In this document: positions 60,913 to 64,000 of the stretch, piece by piece
Layout of the letters: every line of letters begins with the position of its first letter
How positions within the stretch are numbered: position 1 is the stretch's first letter
The notes under the pieces: model-generated
Databases searched by the model: none
Told to the model about the DNA's origin: nothing
Seen by the model: only the letters and a program-made list of their open reading frames with translations
Translations under genes and position numbers: made by a program
Assembly (NCBI GenBank): GCA_002686945.1
Contig: NYYZ01000012.1
Span: forward strand, 60,735 to 124,734
Direction: 5' to 3'
Source: Planctomycetota bacterium
GTDB lineage: Bacteria > Planctomycetota > UBA1135 > GCA-002686595
DNA: 64,000 nucleotides

Positions 60913-62940
60913 ATGCGCGCCCCCCTGTTGACCCTTCTGCTTCCCTTGCTGGCGACACCTGCTGTCCCGCACCCTACAGGTGGCCTGAGGGCAAGCGAGC
61001 GGGTGGCTGCGCAACCAGGAGACGACCTGGAAGACGCCACCAGGGTCTTTCAGGTCAACGCTCGGGGGCGTGATCAGGACAAGCGCAGGGCCGGCCTGGA
61101 GGGCTTGGTGGCCATTGGTGGGCGCAAGGCCTGGGATGTGGTCATGCAAGAGATCCTGCACATGCACACCACTGCATCAGGTTTGCGGGAAGAGGTCGAT
61201 CGTTTGACCCTGCTCAAGGAGAATGACGAGCGTGTTCTTGCCAGCCTGCGCCTGCGCGCAGAGCGCGATGACTCCCTGCAAGATGCAGTCAAGAACGCGG
61301 TCAAGTGGCTGGAGTCAACTTCCGTAGAACTCTCGCGTCAGGAACGCAAGTTGCGCCGGGCCGAGCCTTGGCTCAGCTTGTTGCATGAGAAGGGGACTGG
61401 CATGGTCCTTGGCATGGGGATTTCCGATCGGCGCTCGATCGACAAACAGTTGGGCAAGCTGATCGAGAAGAGCGAGGACTGGAATGAGCGCCTGGCTGGT
61501 ATTGACCTCTTTGGTCGCATAGGAACTGCGGGTGCAGGCCTTGAGCTTCACGGGGTGATGGTCAATCTGATGAAAGAGCGTGGGCGTTTATTGCGCAAGT
61601 TGCCCCGTGCCGAAGAAGACGCTATCGAATTAGAAGGCCGTCTGCAGGATGAAGCCGCACGCAATGGTGGTCGAGTCGGGGCTGGCACCTCAGCTCAATA
61701 CGAGCGGGCAAAGGTGGAAGGGGCTGTCATGCACGCACTGATGTTGCGCATGGCCGCTGCTGCCGATGCCTGTGTGCTGGCCAGCGCCAAGGCTATCGCT
61801 CGTGAAGACGAGACTGCTCGCAAGCGATCCATCAAGGGCCTTGCGCGATCGCTTTCTAAGCTGAAAGACGGCGCGCGTCTGAGGACATTAGAGATCCTGA
61901 CCCGCACGGACACCGATCTTGCTCGTAGCGAGGCCTTTGCCGTTCTGCAGGTTGAAAAGGAACCGGCTGCCATCGCACTTCTGATCCGTGGCATCGTGGA
62001 ACTTGGTGGCCCCATGGCACCTGGTTTCTTCGAGGGACTCCTGACTCATTGGATCCACCACGAGACCTGGATCGTGCGGACCGCCGCTGCGGTGGCGATC
62101 AGTGACTTGCGTCATGCACCCGGGGTGCCGGTTCTGATCGCGCGCTTGGTGGAAGCAGGTGGGCGGGAGCGCACAGACCTGGCTACAGCCCTAAGGCGCA
62201 TGACTGGTCAGAGATTCCTGCCAAATGCTGCGCTCTGGCAGCGTTGGTGGAAGGATGTGGAGTCCACCTTTGAGCCTACCCCATCTGATGCAGATGACCC
62301 CCTGATGGAAGAGGGCGATGGGGGCGGCGTGACTTTCTTCGGTATAAGAACGGAGAGTCAGAACGTGGCCTTCATCCTGGACCTCTCGGGCTCCATGGAT
62401 TTCTCGGTAGTGGTGCGCGACAACCCCGGGGACAATCCCAATCAACCTGCGGACATGCCCAAGAGTGGCGAGCGCTCGCGGCTGGAGGTCGCCTTGAGCG
62501 ACCTGAAGCGCGCTCTAGGGGGTCTCCGCGATGATGCGACTTTTGCGATCATCATGTACGCCAGTGATGTTCGTCTCTGGAAGGACGGTCTCCAGACAAT
62601 GACACCCGCGCGGCGATCTGAGATAGAACCGTTTCTCAAGGGCCTGACCGCGGTCGGAGGCACCAATATTTTTGGAGCCTTGCGCAAGGGTTTTGATGTG
62701 GCTGAGGTCAGTCTTGGAGACAAGTGGTCCGACCCACCGATCGATACGATTTTCTTGCTGACTGACGGCAAGCCCTCGGTGGGTTTGGTCGTCACTCCCG
62801 AGCCGATTCTGCGTTATGTGCGCGAGTGGAATCGGACTGCGGGAATTGTGATCCACACCATTGGGCTTTCCGGTGCACAGGACGCCTATCTCTTGCGTAG
62901 GCTGGCGGAAGAGAACGGTGGCACTTATGTGGCCCGCTGA
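60913..62940 (+). CDS. Exported VWA-domain protein with HEAT-like region
   Basis: The 675-residue protein has signal peptide APLLTLLLPLLATPAVPHP. Residues about 30-300 are helical coiled coil (LREEVDRLTLLKENDERVLASLRLRAERDD). Residues 310-450 resemble HEAT repeats (EAFAVLQVEKEPAAIALLIRGIV...TAAAVAISDLRHAPGVPVLIARLVEAG). The von Willebrand A domain starts near 480: VAFILDLSGSMDFS with the MIDAS Asp490-x-Ser-x-Ser, the MIDAS Thr in GGTNIFGALRKG and Asp in FLLTDGKPS. The metal site is complete, so divalent-cation-dependent binding is expected. ATG 60913 starts the signal; it is divergent from rnpB. Confidence 0.85.
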   Translation: MRAPLLTLLLPLLATPAVPHPTGGLRASERVAAQPGDDLEDATRVFQVNARGRDQDKRRAGLEGLVAIGGRKAWDVVMQEILHMHTTASGLREEVDRLTLLKENDERVLASLRLRAERDDSLQDAVKNAVKWLESTSVELSRQERKLRRAEPWLSLLHEKGTGMVLGMGISDRRSIDKQLGKLIEKSEDWNERLAGIDLFGRIGTAGAGLELHGVMVNLMKERGRLLRKLPRAEEDAIELEGRLQDEAARNGGRVGAGTSAQYERAKVEGAVMHALMLRMAAAADACVLASAKAIAREDETARKRSIKGLARSLSKLKDGARLRTLEILTRTDTDLARSEAFAVLQVEKEPAAIALLIRGIVELGGPMAPGFFEGLLTHWIHHETWIVRTAAAVAISDLRHAPGVPVLIARLVEAGGRERTDLATALRRMTGQRFLPNAALWQRWWKDVESTFEPTPSDADDPLMEEGDGGGVTFFGIRTESQNVAFILDLSGSMDFSVVVRDNPGDNPNQPADMPKSGERSRLEVALSDLKRALGGLRDDATFAIIMYASDVRLWKDGLQTMTPARRSEIEPFLKGLTAVGGTNIFGALRKGFDVAEVSLGDKWSDPPIDTIFLLTDGKPSVGLVVTPEPILRYVREWNRTAGIVIHTIGLSGAQDAYLLRRLAEENGGTYVAR

Positions 62941-62982
62941 TTCGCTGCTTGAATTCCCCCTTCTCCCAATCCCCGGTAATCA

Positions 62983-63867
62983 ATGTCTCAAGACGACTTC
63001 TTCTTGACCAACCTGGAACTGCGTGAGTCCAATGAGCAGGGCGAGGTGGCTGCTGGCCTTTCACATGACTCAATGAAAGGTATGGTGCTCTTGAGCGTGC
63101 TGGAACTCGCCGCCCGTGGAGTTCCCCGGGGAGCAGTGACCATCATTCATGACGCGGGGGACGTGGGGGAACGCTACCGCGGTCTGGCCAGTGTCCTCGC
63201 CGGGGACGGCTGGGCAGTGGCCCTGCCGGATCTACGTGGGCATGGGCGCTCGGAAGGAGAGCGCGGTCACTCGGCGGGTCTGCGTGAGGTCGAGCGTGAC
63301 CTGGGTGAGATTCAGGATCACCTTGCCTACCGCATGCCGGACGCCCCCAAGGTCTTGGTTGGGGTCGGGCTCGGCGCTTTGTACGGGGCACACTTTGCCT
63401 TGAGCCGGCCTGGAGCCTTGGCGGGGCTGGTGCTGGCGAATCCTCTGGCTTCGATTCCTTTTGAGTCTCCAGAACAACCCAAGGGATTCTCCAAGTTCTT
63501 CAAGAAGGTGACGGGAAACAGCATGGGGACCACAGGCTACACGGGTTCTCGCTTGAGCAGCGACAATGAAGTTGCGACTGAATGGGATGCAAATCCTCTG
63601 ACCCATGATCAAATCAGTTTGCGCGCCATCGAAGAAGCTGGGCGTGCTTTGAACGAGTCCATGCCACGCCTCACCGAGTTGGATTGTCCCACCCTGGTGT
63701 TGCGCGGGAATGGGCTGGCTGGCAATGTTGAGTTTGACACGAGCGAAGATTTGGAGGTCATCGATCTGGATGGCCTGGGGCACCACCTGTTTCAGGGCAG
63801 CGATGCCAGTCGGGCCAATGATGCATTGAGCCAGTGGCTCAATCGCGTGCTTCCGGCTCGAGAGTGA
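62983..63867 (+). CDS. Alpha/beta-hydrolase-fold protein lacking the nucleophile Ser
   Basis: The 294-residue protein is related to monoacylglycerol lipase/lysophospholipase (hydrolase_4): AVTIIHDAGDVGERYRGLASVLAGDGWAVALPDLRGHGRSEGERGHSAG is the standard opening, and VDCPTLVLRGN-like LDCPTLVLRGNGLAG and LDGLGHHLFQ match the C-terminal region with the catalytic His. The nucleophile elbow that normally reads G-H-S-x-G-G is here GVGLGA, with Gly129 at the Ser place, and the acidic triad residue is not evident. The fold is kept but activity is doubtful. The end overlaps ruvX on the opposite strand. Confidence 0.78.
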   Translation: MSQDDFFLTNLELRESNEQGEVAAGLSHDSMKGMVLLSVLELAARGVPRGAVTIIHDAGDVGERYRGLASVLAGDGWAVALPDLRGHGRSEGERGHSAGLREVERDLGEIQDHLAYRMPDAPKVLVGVGLGALYGAHFALSRPGALAGLVLANPLASIPFESPEQPKGFSKFFKKVTGNSMGTTGYTGSRLSSDNEVATEWDANPLTHDQISLRAIEEAGRALNESMPRLTELDCPTLVLRGNGLAGNVEFDTSEDLEVIDLDGLGHHLFQGSDASRANDALSQWLNRVLPARE

Positions 63868-64000
63868 CGGGTTCGCCCAGGCGCACCCACTCCTCAAGGA
63901 TGACCATGGCTGCCCAGGCATCCGAGCGGTCGCGGATTTCGGCGCCCCGGTAGCCCGCCTCGTGGAGTCGGACTTCGGCTTCCTTCGTGGAGAGGTGTTC
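63839..64000 (-). CDS. ruvX: RuvX/YqgF-family Holliday junction resolvase-like, C-terminal part
   Basis: Partial gene running off the window edge; 53 codons and the stop are visible. The residues EHLSTKEAEVRLHEAGYRG and DRSDAWAAMVILEEWV match the end of YqgF/RuvX (usual pattern ERLST..AE..L..AG, then VD..AA..IL..YL), including the last conserved acidic residue. In bacteria this protein acts in 16S rRNA processing or as a putative resolvase. The stop lies inside the end of the convergent hydrolase gene. Confidence 0.8.
   Translation of the reverse strand, partial: EHLSTKEAEVRLHEAGYRGAEIRDRSDAWAAMVILEEWVRLGEPVTLEPEARD

Overview
The window is 64 kb of dense, GC-rich (about 58-60 %) bacterial chromosome with no rRNA, tRNA, insertion sequence, prophage or CRISPR array that I could find. 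It looks like a Gram-negative from the Planctomycetota or a related lineage. The reasons are the outer-membrane/LPS genes (lipid A-type acyltransferase, LPS-type kinase, LptF/LptG pair, heptosyltransferase-like GT9), many lipoproteins with TPR or HEAT repeats, an ASPIC/UnbV FG-GAP protein, an EF-hand protein and an A2-type cytochrome oxidase operon. The phylum is an inference from gene content only.

Layout. 1-9 kb: end of a CAP-domain protein, a membrane-anchored unknown, then the LPS group (acyltransferase, kinase, LptF/LptG, GT9) with a TPR lipoprotein and a membrane protein. 9-19.4 kb: an NtrY-like sensor kinase, a lipoprotein, a galactokinase-family enzyme with an altered sugar site, a large Ser/Arg-repeat TPR protein, two exported unknowns, a Leu/Phe/Val dehydrogenase and YgfZ. 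19.7-29.2 kb: an aerobic respiration operon (di-haem cytochrome c lipoprotein, CoxB, CoxA, CtaA, CtaB, CoxC, CoxD, SCO-DUF420 fusion, a small redox membrane protein, Ogt), mostly with ATGA-type overlaps. 31-38 kb: purine salvage and RNA modification (Hpt, RluA-type, TruD with an Arg/Gly-rich tail, MtnP), a lipoprotein, an Ntn-hydrolase and an EF-hand protein. 39-47.5 kb: an alanine:cation symporter with an exported N-terminal extension, a zinc protease, a hybrid kinase next to a periplasmic binding protein, and small membrane proteins. 47.7-64 kb: an M1 aminopeptidase lipoprotein, an AhpD-like peroxidase, a heterodimeric ABC exporter, the FG-GAP protein, a Nudix protein, RNase P RNA, a VWA protein, a degenerate alpha/beta hydrolase and the end of ruvX.

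Main discovery: two genes are interrupted by an in-frame TGA exactly where a redox cysteine belongs. One is a small exported membrane protein at the end of the cox operon, which reads U-D-S-C at TGA 28412-28414. The other is the AhpD-like protein, which reads C-H-Y-U-x3-H at TGA 51885-51887. Each TGA is followed, 24-32 nt later, by a perfect short hairpin whose loop begins CGGGU, at the spacing of a bacterial SECIS element. The two support each other as selenoproteins. The cox-linked one, directly after SCO, appears to be a little-described periplasmic selenoprotein probably connected with copper-site (CuA) assembly. Ordinary gene calling would lose or split both. No Sec machinery (selA, selB, selC, selD) lies in this window.
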